A stretch of 64,000 nt of DNA from Streptomyces sp. NBC_01446. GTDB lineage: Bacteria; Actinomycetota; Actinomycetes; Streptomycetales; Streptomycetaceae. The notes beneath the pieces are model-generated. The model did no database searches. It was not told where the DNA came from and saw nothing but the letters and a program-made list of their open reading frames with translations. The DNA lies in assembly GCF_026340095.1 (NCBI RefSeq), contig NZ_JAPEPO010000001.1, forward strand, positions 7,956,501-8,020,500. The letters run 5' to 3'. The translations under genes and the position numbers were made by a program. This document shows positions 15,400 through 23,827 of the stretch, piece after piece; the stretch's first letter is position 1, and the number at the start of each line of letters is the position of its first letter.

Positions 15400-18234
15400 G
15401 TGCGCACCGTCCCAGGTTTCCGCAAGAGCCGAAGATCCCCGCTCCCCGGTCTGCTCGCCGCGGCGGTGGGTGTCACGCTGGGCTTCGGCGCCGCCGCCGC
15501 GCCCACCGCGTCGGCGGCCGCGAGTGGCGGCAAGACCGTCACCCTCCACGTGGCGCCCACCGGCAACGATCGCGCCAACGGCTCGGCGGCCAGGCCGTTC
15601 CGCACAGTGGAGCGCGCCCGGGAAGCCGCCCGCAAAGAGGTGCGCAAACACCGGCCACGACCCGTCGACGTCGTGGTGCACGCGGGCACCTACCGCCTGG
15701 ACCACACCCTGACGTTCGGCCCGGAAGACTCCGGCACGGACCGCGCCCCGGTCCGCTACCTCGCGGCACCCGGTGAACGCGTCGTCATCAGCGGCGGCCG
15801 GTCGCTGCGGCCCGAGTGGAACTCGTACAACGACACCGTCAAGGTCGCCGACATAGGCGCGGGTCTCGACTTCGACGGTCTCTTCCTGGACGGGGAACGC
15901 CAGGTCCTCGCCCGCTACCCCAACTACGACCCGAAGACCGCCATCCTGGGCGGCTACGCGGCCGACGCCATCTCGGCGCAGCGAGCCACCCGCTGGAAGA
16001 ACCCCACCACCGCGCTCGTACGAGGCCTGCACCAGGGGGAGTGGGGCGGCAACTCCTACCGAGTGACCGGGCTGAAGGCCGACGGCACCCCGCAACTCGA
16101 CTGGGTGGGTGACAACAACCGCGGCAGCGGCCTGCACACCACGTACCGCATGGTGGAGAACGTCTTCGAGGAACTCGACGCCCCCGGCGAGTGGTTCTAC
16201 GACAAAGCGGCCGGCAAGCTCTATTTCTACCCTCCGAAGGGCGCCGATCTCGCCTCGGCGCACATCGAGACCGCCGAACTCGATGAACTCATCAGGGTGC
16301 AGGGCGGCGGACCGGACGACGCCGTGCACGATCTGAGCTTCTCCGGCTTCACGTTCGCCCGCACCCACCGCACTCTCTTCGACCAGCCGTACGAGAAGCT
16401 CCAGCTCGGCGACTGGGCGATCGCGCGCGCCGCGGCGGTCCACCTCAAGAACACCGAGAACGTCGCCGTGCGCGACTCGCTCTTCGACCAGGTCGGCGGC
16501 AACGCCCTCTTCGTCGACGGCTACAACCGCGAAGACACCGTCTCCGAGAACGAGTTCAGCCACTCCGGCGCCTCCGACGTCGCCGTGGTGGGCAACCGCG
16601 ACGCGGTACGCGAGCCGTCCACCTGGGACAGCATGCGCAAGACCATCACGGACACCACACCCGGCCCGAAGTCCGACAACTACCCGCGCGACATCCGCAT
16701 CAGCGACAACTACATGCACGACAACGGGCAGTTCGAGAAGCAGACCTCCGGCGTGCAGATCTCGATGAGCCGGCGCGTCACCGTCGACGGCAACACGATC
16801 CACGACGGACCCCGCGCCTGCGTCGACATCAACGACGGCACCTGGGGCGGACACATCATCGAGAACAACGACATCTTCAACTGCGTCAAGGAGACCTCCG
16901 ACCACGGGCCGATCAACTCCTGGGGCCGCGACCGGTTCTGGCCGCTGACCGCCGACGACGCGACGAAGAAGTCGTACGCGAAGCTCGACGCGATGGACGC
17001 CACCGTCATCCGGCACAACCGGATCCGCCACTCCTCGCACTGGGACATCGACCTCGACGACGGCAGCTCGAACTACCTCATCGAGGACAACCTCCTCCTC
17101 AACGGCGGGGTGAAGCTCCGCGAGGGCTTCCACCGGACCGTGCGCAACAACATCTTCGTCAACGGCGGCGCCCACTTCCACGTCTGGTACGCGGACAGCG
17201 GCGACACGGTGGAGAAGAACATCTTCGTCACCGGCACCCCGTACAGCCTGATCCAGGCCGACATGGCGAAGAGCGAGCCGACCGTCGACAACAACCTGTT
17301 CTGGAACAACGGCAGGCCGGTCACCGGTGTCACCGACGCGTGGCGCGCACTCGGCCTCGACACGCACTCGGTGACGGCCGATCCCAAGTTCACCGGAGCC
17401 TCGCCCTTCACCGATCCGAAGAAGCTCGACTACACGCTCCAGGCGGACTCCCCGGCCCGCGCCCTCGGCTTCCGTCCCTTCGCGATGGACGGCTTCGGAA
17501 AGGCCGGCAGTCCCACGCCGCCCCCGCTCGAATGGGTCGACGACACCCCCACCGACACGCTCGACGCGTTCCAGGAGCCGCTGCTCGGGGCGTCGGCGAC
17601 ACGCATCTACTCCGACGCGGTCAAGTCGGCGACGGGTCTGACCGACTACGACGGTCTGCATCTGCCCACCGTCCCCACCACGTCGGAGGCGTACCGGCAG
17701 GGCCTGCGCACGAACGACGTCATCCGGGAGATCGACGGCAAGAAGGTCACCGGCCGCGACAGCTTCTGGAGCGTCTACAACCGCTCGGCCCCGGGCGCCG
17801 ACGTCCCGCTGACGATCTGGCGTAACCAGGCCTCCACCCAACTCACCGTCCATAAAACCGAGTCGGGCGAACAGATCAACAACACGTCCGGGGTCGTGTA
17901 CGCCGGCTCGGGATGGGACTGGAAGAACGCCTCGCGCGGCGGCGCGGGCGGCTGGGCCGACGACGTGCACGCCACACAGAACAAGGGCGACTCCTTCGAG
18001 CTCACCTTCAACGGCACGGCGATCGACGTCATCACCCAGATCAACAGCGACGAGGGTCAGGTCGACCTCTACGTGGACGGGCAGCCGGCGGGCACGATCG
18101 ACAACTCGAGCCCCACTCGGCAGCATCAGCAGACCGTGTTCAGCAAGTCGGGCCTGACGCCGGGCGAACACACGATCAAGGGCGTGATGAAGACGGGCAG
18201 CTATCTGATCGTGGACAGCTTCAAGATCCGCTAG
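15400..18234 (+). CDS. Secreted right-handed beta-helix protein with PDZ domain (GH141-like)
   Basis: A 944-residue exported protein. Residues 1-44 form a signal peptide with a basic RKSRRSPLPG start and an AAAPTASAAAS cleavage region. The N-terminal segment LHVAPTGNDRANGSAARPFR followed by TVERAREAAR matches the opening of beta-helix carbohydrate-active enzymes such as GH141. A long parallel beta-helix follows (repeated N-x-I/F-x-x-G turns, e.g. IENNDIFNC, IEDNLLLNGGVK). At about residues 740-820 is a PDZ-like domain (YRQGLRTNDVIREIDGKKVT). The C-terminal 120 residues form a beta-sandwich of the carbohydrate-binding kind (GDSFELTFNGTAIDVITQIN). The GTG start has GGAG five bases upstream. Probably acts on a plant or algal polysaccharide; the exact reaction is inferred only. 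Confidence 0.82.
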   Translation: MRTVPGFRKSRRSPLPGLLAAAVGVTLGFGAAAAPTASAAASGGKTVTLHVAPTGNDRANGSAARPFRTVERAREAARKEVRKHRPRPVDVVVHAGTYRLDHTLTFGPEDSGTDRAPVRYLAAPGERVVISGGRSLRPEWNSYNDTVKVADIGAGLDFDGLFLDGERQVLARYPNYDPKTAILGGYAADAISAQRATRWKNPTTALVRGLHQGEWGGNSYRVTGLKADGTPQLDWVGDNNRGSGLHTTYRMVENVFEELDAPGEWFYDKAAGKLYFYPPKGADLASAHIETAELDELIRVQGGGPDDAVHDLSFSGFTFARTHRTLFDQPYEKLQLGDWAIARAAAVHLKNTENVAVRDSLFDQVGGNALFVDGYNREDTVSENEFSHSGASDVAVVGNRDAVREPSTWDSMRKTITDTTPGPKSDNYPRDIRISDNYMHDNGQFEKQTSGVQISMSRRVTVDGNTIHDGPRACVDINDGTWGGHIIENNDIFNCVKETSDHGPINSWGRDRFWPLTADDATKKSYAKLDAMDATVIRHNRIRHSSHWDIDLDDGSSNYLIEDNLLLNGGVKLREGFHRTVRNNIFVNGGAHFHVWYADSGDTVEKNIFVTGTPYSLIQADMAKSEPTVDNNLFWNNGRPVTGVTDAWRALGLDTHSVTADPKFTGASPFTDPKKLDYTLQADSPARALGFRPFAMDGFGKAGSPTPPPLEWVDDTPTDTLDAFQEPLLGASATRIYSDAVKSATGLTDYDGLHLPTVPTTSEAYRQGLRTNDVIREIDGKKVTGRDSFWSVYNRSAPGADVPLTIWRNQASTQLTVHKTESGEQINNTSGVVYAGSGWDWKNASRGGAGGWADDVHATQNKGDSFELTFNGTAIDVITQINSDEGQVDLYVDGQPAGTIDNSSPTRQHQQTVFSKSGLTPGEHTIKGVMKTGSYLIVDSFKIR

Positions 18235-18862
18235 ACGCTGTCGGGGGTTCGGTCTGCCGCTGGGCGGGAGCCGCGTCCTCGTCGAGCAGAGGGAACAGTC
18301 GCGCGACGGCCGCGACCGCCACGGTGTCCGCCGGGCGCGTCGCGGCCGCGTCGTGACGCACCTGGAAATCGGTCATCAACTGGCGTATGGACGCAGCCAG
18401 TTGGGACACCTCGCCGGGGCTGAGGCGCAGTACGGCGCTGAACGACTCGTCGTGACGCCACGCTGCCGGCACCTGTTCCAGGTGGGCGAGGTGATGCCAG
18501 GAGCTCTCGTCCTCCAGGCCGTGGGCCAGCGGGGTGAACTCCACTGCGCCGGCCTGGTCCGTCAGGTGGTCGGACTCCCAGCGCAACTGCCACGGACGGG
18601 CCCGTCCGTCCGTGGGTGGCGCCTCCTCGATGAGGCCGTAGCGCGCGAGCTGGCGCAGATGGAACGAGCAGAGGCCGGAGCTGTGGCCGAGGCGGGCGGC
18701 GGCCTCGGTGGACGTGACCGTGCCGACCTCGGCGAGCAGGTCGAGGAGCGCGATCCGGACCGGGTGGTCGGGCAGGGGGCGGCGCGCTCCATGGGGCGGA
18801 ATCCACGGGCCGGAGCCAGGGCCGGAGTCGGCAGGCGCTGTGGGTCGTTCCTTGTCGCTCAT
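18221..18862 (-). CDS. ArsR-like winged-helix transcriptional regulator
   Basis: A 213-residue regulator. After a Pro-rich N-tail the winged HTH is at about residues 28-85: PLPDHPVRIALLDLLAEVG, then TSTEAAARLGHSSGLCSFHL and RQLARYGLIEEAPPTDGRA, the helix pattern of ArsR/HTH_20 proteins. The remaining 120 residues have no recognised fold and may bind an effector. The ATG lies directly beside the first of two TTTGCAAA boxes, with a TAGCAC-like -10 between the boxes on this strand, so autoregulation is likely. Divergent from the deformylase gene. Its 3' end overlaps the beta-helix gene by 14 bp. Confidence 0.82.
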   Translation of the reverse strand: MSDKERPTAPADSGPGSGPWIPPHGARRPLPDHPVRIALLDLLAEVGTVTSTEAAARLGHSSGLCSFHLRQLARYGLIEEAPPTDGRARPWQLRWESDHLTDQAGAVEFTPLAHGLEDESSWHHLAHLEQVPAAWRHDESFSAVLRLSPGEVSQLAASIRQLMTDFQVRHDAAATRPADTVAVAAVARLFPLLDEDAAPAQRQTEPPTASSGS

Positions 18863-18887
18863 TTTGCAAAGAGTGCTACTTTGCAAA
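18863..18887. promoter_or_regulatory. Paired TTTGCAAA operator
   Basis: TTTGCAAA at 18863-18870 and again at 18880-18887, 17 bp apart centre to centre; each is an 8-bp palindrome, and the second is extended to CTTTGCAAAG. It lies at the start codon of the ArsR-like gene and about 90 bp upstream of the deformylase start, so it can control both directions. Confidence 0.7.
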
Positions 18888-18977
18888 GCAGTTGGTCAAG
18901 TCGGTCAGGTTTGCCGAGTCGGGCCGGGGGATGCGCTCCCGGCCCTCCATCGGCCTGCTCAGGAGGCGTCAACACCC

Positions 18978-19640
18978 ATGTCTTTTCGGCCGAGTGACGG
19001 AACGTCACAAGATCTCAGGGTGCGGGTGCAGGGTGTTCCGGTGGACTTCTACCCGGCCCTTCCGCCGGAGGTCGCGCGCGGAACGGTGCGCCGCGTCACC
19101 GTCGTGGGGGAGGAGATCCTGCACCGCCGCTGCCGCGAGGTGACACAGTTCGGAACCCCCGAACTGTCGTGCCTGATCGACGACATGTTCGCCACGAACG
19201 CTGTCGCGGACGGCGCGGCCATCGCCGCCAACCAGGTCGATGTGGACCAACAGCTGTTCGTGTGGGACATCACGGACGACTGGGGCGTGCGTCATGTCGG
19301 GCACATCGCCAACCCCGTCCTCGACGAACTACCCACCGCGCAACGCGTCCTGGCCGAGGAGTCGGAGGGTTGCCTGTCGGTCCCAGGCCCCTACAAGCTC
19401 GTACCCCGGCCGGACCACGCAGTCGTCCGGGGTCGCGACAAGGACGGCAATCCGCTGGTGATCGAGGGCCGGGGCTACTTCGCGCGCTGCCTGCAGCATG
19501 AGACGGACCACCTCCACGGCCGCACCTATCTGGACCGGCTCGCCCGACGCGAACGCAAGGCGGCGCTACGCGAGATGGAGGACACGAAGGCCGGCGTGTT
19601 CGCCCGCCGAGCGGCCCGCGCCGCCGAACTGGGCAAGTGA
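18978..19640 (+). CDS. def: Peptide deformylase paralogue
   Basis: A 220-residue peptide deformylase, which removes the formyl group from the N-terminal Met of new proteins. Metal-site motifs II and III are intact: EGCLSVPG (Glu130, Cys132) and QHETDHLHG (His174, Glu175, His178). Motif I, normally G-x-G-x-A-A-x-Q, reads GAAIAANQ: the second Gly is Ala but the catalytic Gln is kept. A 40-residue N-terminal extension and a C-terminal RRERKAALREMED helix are typical of actinobacterial forms. AGGAGG lies 11 nt before the ATG. The divergent ArsR-like regulator and paired operator suggest an inducible, non-housekeeping copy; there is no fmt gene beside it. Confidence 0.88.
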   Translation: MSFRPSDGTSQDLRVRVQGVPVDFYPALPPEVARGTVRRVTVVGEEILHRRCREVTQFGTPELSCLIDDMFATNAVADGAAIAANQVDVDQQLFVWDITDDWGVRHVGHIANPVLDELPTAQRVLAEESEGCLSVPGPYKLVPRPDHAVVRGRDKDGNPLVIEGRGYFARCLQHETDHLHGRTYLDRLARRERKAALREMEDTKAGVFARRAARAAELGK

Positions 19641-19670
19641 CACACCGGCCGGTCCGCGGATGGCGGCGCC

Positions 19671-19683
19671 TAGGATCGCGGCC
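19671..19683 (+). promoter_or_regulatory. Putative leaderless promoter -10 box of the HEAT protein gene
   Basis: TAGGAT at 19671-19676 is followed by 7 nt and the ATG at 19684, with no ribosome binding site. Confidence 0.4.
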
Positions 19684-20496
19684 ATGGCAATGTTCGTACA
19701 CCTGACGCCCCAGGCCAACGCGGCGCGCATCAGGCGGGCAGGTATCCGGGCCGCCAGTCGGCACCACGACGGCGGGCGCGGGGTGTTCTGCTTCCCCGTG
19801 CTCGCGTCGTACACGCTCACGCACCAGTGGCTGCGGGAGCTGGCACGGCACGGCGGGCCGCGCGGGCTGGTCGCCGTCCAGGTGCGGCTGCCCGACGAAG
19901 AGCCGGTCACGGTGGGCCGGTACAACCGCGACGCGCTGGTGACGACGGCAAGTGACGCGGTGCGCCGCGTGGCCGCGATGGACGACCCGCGCGGGTGGGA
20001 GGTGTTCGTCCCCCGGGCGGTCGCCAAACGCGAGGTGCAGCGCGTCCGCGCCGTTCGGCAGGTGGCCGGCTGGCGCTACTTCCCCGACGCGCACGGCGTC
20101 GTGCCGTGCACGTGCGCGGGCTGCCGGGTGCGAGGCGAATACGGGTCCCGGCGGCTGCGTGAACGCAGGTCGCACCCGCACGACGGCCCGCCGCCCCCGG
20201 CGCCGGTCCTGCTGCGACGCGTAGAGGCGGCCGGAGATCCGGGCGACGCCACGGCGCTGTGCGAGGCGCTGCGCTGGTTCGGCCTGCGTCGGCGGGGCCC
20301 GGTGGAACGGCTCTCCAGGCTCGCCGACCACCCGGAGCCGGCGGTGCGCGAGGCTCTCGCCGACGCGGTCGCCGGCTGGTCGACGCCCGGGGTCGACGCC
20401 CTCCTCGACCGCCTGGTGTCCGACCCGGACCCCGACGTACGGGAGCTGGCGGCGGCCGTCGTCGAACGGCGGGAGGAGAGACCTGCGCATCGATGA
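19684..20496 (+). CDS. HEAT-repeat protein with uncharacterised N-terminal domain
   Basis: A 270-residue cytosolic protein. The N-terminal 160 residues begin FVHLTPQANAARIRRAGIRA, which loosely recalls the H-x-T...I...G opening of ADP-ribosyltransferase/KptA-like folds (inference only). They end in a Cys cluster, VVPCTCAGCRVRGEYGSRRL, that could bind zinc. Residues 175-265 contain two or three HEAT-like helical pairs (VERLSRLADHPEPAVREALA, VDALLDRLVSDPDPDVRELA). No membrane segment. It is probably leaderless. It follows the deformylase gene by 43 bp on the same strand and precedes an SDR gene. Function unknown. Confidence 0.75.
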   Translation: MAMFVHLTPQANAARIRRAGIRAASRHHDGGRGVFCFPVLASYTLTHQWLRELARHGGPRGLVAVQVRLPDEEPVTVGRYNRDALVTTASDAVRRVAAMDDPRGWEVFVPRAVAKREVQRVRAVRQVAGWRYFPDAHGVVPCTCAGCRVRGEYGSRRLRERRSHPHDGPPPPAPVLLRRVEAAGDPGDATALCEALRWFGLRRRGPVERLSRLADHPEPAVREALADAVAGWSTPGVDALLDRLVSDPDPDVRELAAAVVERREERPAHR

Positions 20497-20565
20497 GTGG
20501 TGGTGGGAACACCAGACGTGGCAACCTCTCCCATCTGTGGCATCGCGCCGTCCAGGATGGGCGTC

Positions 20566-21396
20566 ATGAACCCACGCATCACCTTGATCACCGGAGCGAC
20601 CCAGGGCCTGGGCCGTGGCATCGCGCTCGACCTCGCCACGCGCGGCGACACCCTCCTGCTGCACGGCCGCGACGCGGGGCGGCTCGAAGCGGTCGCCGCC
20701 GATGTGCGGGCGGCCGCACCGGACGCCACGGTCCGCACGTACCTCGCCGACCTCTCGGACCTCGACCAGGTGCGGGCCATGGCGGACCGGATCCGCGACG
20801 CCGAACCCCGTCTCGACGCGCTGGTCAACAACGCGGTCGCCGGCGGCGGCGCGGAGCCGCTGCGGCGGGAGGTGAGCGCGCAGGGCCACGAACTGCGTTT
20901 CGCCGTCAACCACTTGGCCCCGTACGCCCTGATCCGCGGCCTCCTGCCCCTGCTCAAGGCCTCCGCCCCCGCGCACGTCGTCAACGTCGCATCCATGGGG
21001 CAGGAGCGCATCGACTTCGACGAGGTCATGCTGGAGCGGGACTACGAAGGTCTCCGGGCGTACTGCCGCAGCAAGCTCGCCCTGATCATGGCGACGTTCG
21101 AGCTGGGCGCGGAACTCGAAGGCACGGGTGTCACGGTCAACGCCCTGCATCCGGCGCATCTCATGGACACGGAAGGAGTGCGCGCGTACGGCCTCGCCCC
21201 GGTGACGGGAATCGACGAGGGGGTACGGCCGACGGTGCGGCTGATCACGGACCCGGAGCTCGGGTCCACCACAGGCCGGTACTTCGACCGCTTCACGGAC
21301 GCGCGCGCCCACGAGCAGGCCTACGACAAGGAGGCGCGTCGGCGCCTGATGGCCCTGACGGACGAGCTGACGGGGTACGGCCCCGCGGCACCGTGA
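20566..21396 (+). CDS. Short-chain dehydrogenase/reductase
   Basis: A 276-residue classical SDR. It has the NAD(P) motif TGATQGLGRG (TGxxxGxG), R at LLLHGRDAGR suggesting NADP, the LADLSDLDQV acidic turn, LVNNAVAGG, the catalytic Ser in HVVNVASMG, and the Y-x-x-x-K pair in LRAYCRSKLA. The C-terminal VNALHPAHLMDTEG is typical of the retinol dehydrogenase-like group. The ATG follows AGGATGG; an ATG at 20557 is also possible. The frame extends 69 bp upstream with no homology. Substrate unknown; it ends at a strong hairpin shared with the convergent GH16 gene. Confidence 0.87.
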   Translation: MNPRITLITGATQGLGRGIALDLATRGDTLLLHGRDAGRLEAVAADVRAAAPDATVRTYLADLSDLDQVRAMADRIRDAEPRLDALVNNAVAGGGAEPLRREVSAQGHELRFAVNHLAPYALIRGLLPLLKASAPAHVVNVASMGQERIDFDEVMLERDYEGLRAYCRSKLALIMATFELGAELEGTGVTVNALHPAHLMDTEGVRAYGLAPVTGIDEGVRPTVRLITDPELGSTTGRYFDRFTDARAHEQAYDKEARRRLMALTDELTGYGPAAP

Positions 21397-21408
21397 ACCA
21401 GACGCCGG

Positions 21409-21453
21409 TGTCCCGGGGCGGCGGGTCCGTAGGACACCGGCCGCCCCGGGACA
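21409..21453. terminator. Bidirectional terminator between SDR and GH16 genes
   Basis: TGTCCCGGGGCGGC (21409-21422) pairs perfectly with GCCGCCCCGGGACA (21440-21453); an inner GTCC/GGAC stem forms within the loop. It lies between convergent stop codons. Confidence 0.75.
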
Positions 21454-21464
21454 TCACCCCCCGC

Positions 21465-22343
21465 TTACTGGGTGGTGACGTGGACGTAGTCGACGACGAG
21501 CTGCTGGGGGAAGCTCGTGCTGCCGTCGGGGTCGCCCGGCCAGTAGCCGCCGACCGCGAGGTTGAGGATCAGGAAGAAGGGCTTGTTGAACGCCCATTGG
21601 TTGCCGCCGACGTCGGCGGGCGTGCGGGTCTGGTAGACGTTCCCGTCGACCGACCACTTGACGGAGTTCGGGGCCCAGTCCACGGCGAAGGTGTGGAATC
21701 CGTCCGCGAAGGCCTGTCCGCCGGGCAGCGTGTAGGCCGCCCCGATGCCGCCCGAGCCCGAGTATCCGGGGCCGTGCAGCGTGCCGTGGACCGTTCCGGG
21801 TTCGAAGCCGACGTTCTCCATGACGTCGATCTCGCCGCTCGCCGGCCAGCCGACGCTGCCGATGTCGTCCCCGAGCATCCAGAACGCGGGCCACATGCCC
21901 TGCCCGCGGGGCACCTTCATCCGGGCCTCGACATGACCGTAGGCCTGGGTGAACTTGCCCGAGGTGTTGAGCCGGGCCGAGGTGTACTCGCAACGCCCGT
22001 ACCAGCACTGGTAGTTGTTCGGGTTCTCCTTGCGGGCCGTGATGACCAGGTTGCCCTGGCCGTCGAGCGCGGCGTTGCTGTTGCCCGCGGTGTAGTACTG
22101 CCGTTCATGGTTGTTGACGTTGTCGCCGGTCTCGATCTGCCACTTGCCGCCGTCGACGGCCGAGCCCGCGGCGCCGTTGAAATCGTCGGTGAACGTGGCC
22201 GCGGCGGCGGCGTTCGCGGGACTGTCCATGGGTGCCGGGGCGGCGGACGCGCCGGTGGGCACCGCCGCCAGGCTCGCGGCACAGCAGGCCAGAGAGGCGG
22301 CGTACAGGGAGGCGCGGCGGCGCCAGGATGAGCGCACGGTCAT
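21465..22343 (-). CDS. Secreted glycoside hydrolase family 16 (endo-beta-1,3-glucanase type)
   Basis: A 292-residue secreted enzyme. The signal peptide (RSSWRRRASLYAASLACCAA...GASAAPAP) is Tat-like with RRR. The mature GH16 jelly roll carries the catalytic E-x-D-x-x-E motif in GEIDVMENVG, preceded by RGQGMWPAFWMLG and followed by HTFAVDWAPNSVKWSVDG and FNKPFFLILNLAVGG, the standard laminarinase pattern. No extra carbohydrate-binding module. It would cleave beta-1,3 or mixed-linkage glucans outside the cell. A GTG three bases upstream is an alternative start. The 320 bp upstream contain AGTGAACG direct repeats and a long hairpin. Confidence 0.92.
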   Translation of the reverse strand: MTVRSSWRRRASLYAASLACCAASLAAVPTGASAAPAPMDSPANAAAAATFTDDFNGAAGSAVDGGKWQIETGDNVNNHERQYYTAGNSNAALDGQGNLVITARKENPNNYQCWYGRCEYTSARLNTSGKFTQAYGHVEARMKVPRGQGMWPAFWMLGDDIGSVGWPASGEIDVMENVGFEPGTVHGTLHGPGYSGSGGIGAAYTLPGGQAFADGFHTFAVDWAPNSVKWSVDGNVYQTRTPADVGGNQWAFNKPFFLILNLAVGGYWPGDPDGSTSFPQQLVVDYVHVTTQ

Positions 22344-22382
22344 CACATCGCTTCACGTGGGGGGTCGCGTGCATGACAAGGC

Positions 22383-22464
22383 AGTGAACGAAGTATCCGG
22401 AAGTGAACGCCGACGGCGGCCACTTGAGGCACTTCCTTCACTTCTTGATTTAAAGGAGTGCCTC
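22383..22464. promoter_or_regulatory. Direct repeats and hairpin upstream of the GH16 gene
   Basis: AGTGAACG occurs at 22383-22390 and 22402-22409, 19 bp apart, with an inverted TTCACT at 22437-22442. GAGGCACTTCCTT (22426-22438) pairs with AAGGAGTGCCTC (22453-22464), leaving one bulge. This could be a GH16 operator region or an attenuator. The rest of 22344-22662 holds only the presumed IS left end, including a CCCGGGCG/CGCTCGGG hairpin near 22580. Confidence 0.4.
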
Positions 22465-22662
22465 TCGTGGCGTCAAGGCATTGGCGTGTACCAAGTGCAG
22501 GGAGCGACCCGGCTGGCGCCGTGGCCTGTGGGGCCACTGGGCAGGCTGACGGCCCGGTTCAGCAGGATCTAGCGCGGAACCCCGGGCGTTCACGCTCGGG
22601 AGGGAGCGCTTGTCTGGACTGTTCTGACCCGCGGGTTCCCACGGGGGTCCGCAGGGTTGGCC

Positions 22663-23092
22663 TCAGCCGGGACGCCTCTGGTTCTCGATGTACTCGTTGA
22701 TGATCGACAGCGGGGCGCCCCCGCACGAGGCGGCAAAGTACGAGGGCGACCAGAAGTGGTCACCCCACAGGTACTTGTGGATATGTCCGGGAAACTCCTG
22801 ACGGAGCCTGCGGGAGGAGACGCCCTTGAGGGAGCCGACCAGCCGGGACAGGGAGACCTTCGGCCGGGTAGTGCACCAGAAGGTGCACGTGATCCATCTC
22901 GCCGTTGAACTCGACCAACTCTGTTTCGAAGTCCGCGCAGACGGCGCGCATGACGTCCTCGCAGCGTCGAAGGATCTCGTCGGTGAACGGTCCGCGCCGA
23001 TATTTGGGTGTGAAGACCAAGTGGGCGTGGAGGGTGTGGACGACGGTGCGACCCCTACGAATATTGGGGTTTGGCTCCCAGCGTGGTGGCAT
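22663..23092 (-). pseudogene. tnpA: IS200/IS605 transposase TnpA, frameshifted
   Basis: Y1-type HUH single-strand transposase. The N-terminal part reads HTLHAHLVFTPKYRRGPFTD and carries the HUH motif as MDHVHLLVHYP. The C-terminal part, including KVSLSRLVGSLKGVSSRRLR and the catalytic Tyr in IINEYIENQ, is in another frame. An extra G in CCCGGCCG (plus-strand CC at 22864-22865) explains the shift: without it the frame reads HYPPKVSLSRLV as in intact relatives. Full length would be about 142 residues. The element therefore probably cannot move by itself. Confidence 0.88.
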
Positions 23093-23827
23093 AGATCGTT
23101 ACGATCGCTCGGGTGAAGCTCGTGACGCAGGTCAAACTCATGCCGGATGCCGTGCAGGTATCCGCGCTTGAGCGCACCCTGCGCACGGTCAACGAGGCCG
23201 CGAACTGGGTGTCCAAGGTGGCGTTCGAGCACGGCGTGCCGCGTGAGTATGAGCTGCGCAGGCACACCTATACCGAACTCAAAGCGCGTGGGCTGGGGGC
23301 GCAGGCCGCGCAGCACGTCATCAAGAAGGTGCGCGACTCGTACACGACGCTCAGGGCCAACATCCGTGCCGGGAATCTCGGCAAGGAAAGTTCTCGGCGT
23401 CGCCGCAAGGCGGAGTCCAAGCCGATCACGTTTCGGTCCCAGGCTGCGCAGCCGTATGACGACCGGTGTTTGAGCTGGCAGTACGACCAGCAGACCGTGT
23501 CCATCTGGACGGTGGAAGGCCGGGTCAAGAACGTCTCATTCGTGTGCTCCCCTGACGCGCTCAAGACGCTCCGGGACCACCGGCAGGGCGAATCCGACCT
23601 GATCGAACGTGACGGCGTGTTCTACCTCCTCGCGACGTGTGACGTTCCCGAGGCCGAGCAGTACGAGCCCGACCACTTCATCGGCGTAGACCTGGGAATC
23701 GCCAACATCGCCACCACATCCACCGGCCACCAAACGGCCGGGCGCGGCCTGAGCCGCCACCGCAAGGGGCAACTCGACCTGCGCAAGAAACTCCAGGGGC
23801 CTTCCCCGTGATCGTGGACACCGGTTG

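Noticed and set aside
15388..18171. Very long open frame (about 927 codons) on the minus strand opposite the beta-helix gene
   Set aside because: High third-position GC leaves antisense frames open; composition is Val/Arg/Gly-rich with no domains, and the plus-strand gene has clear motifs and a signal peptide.
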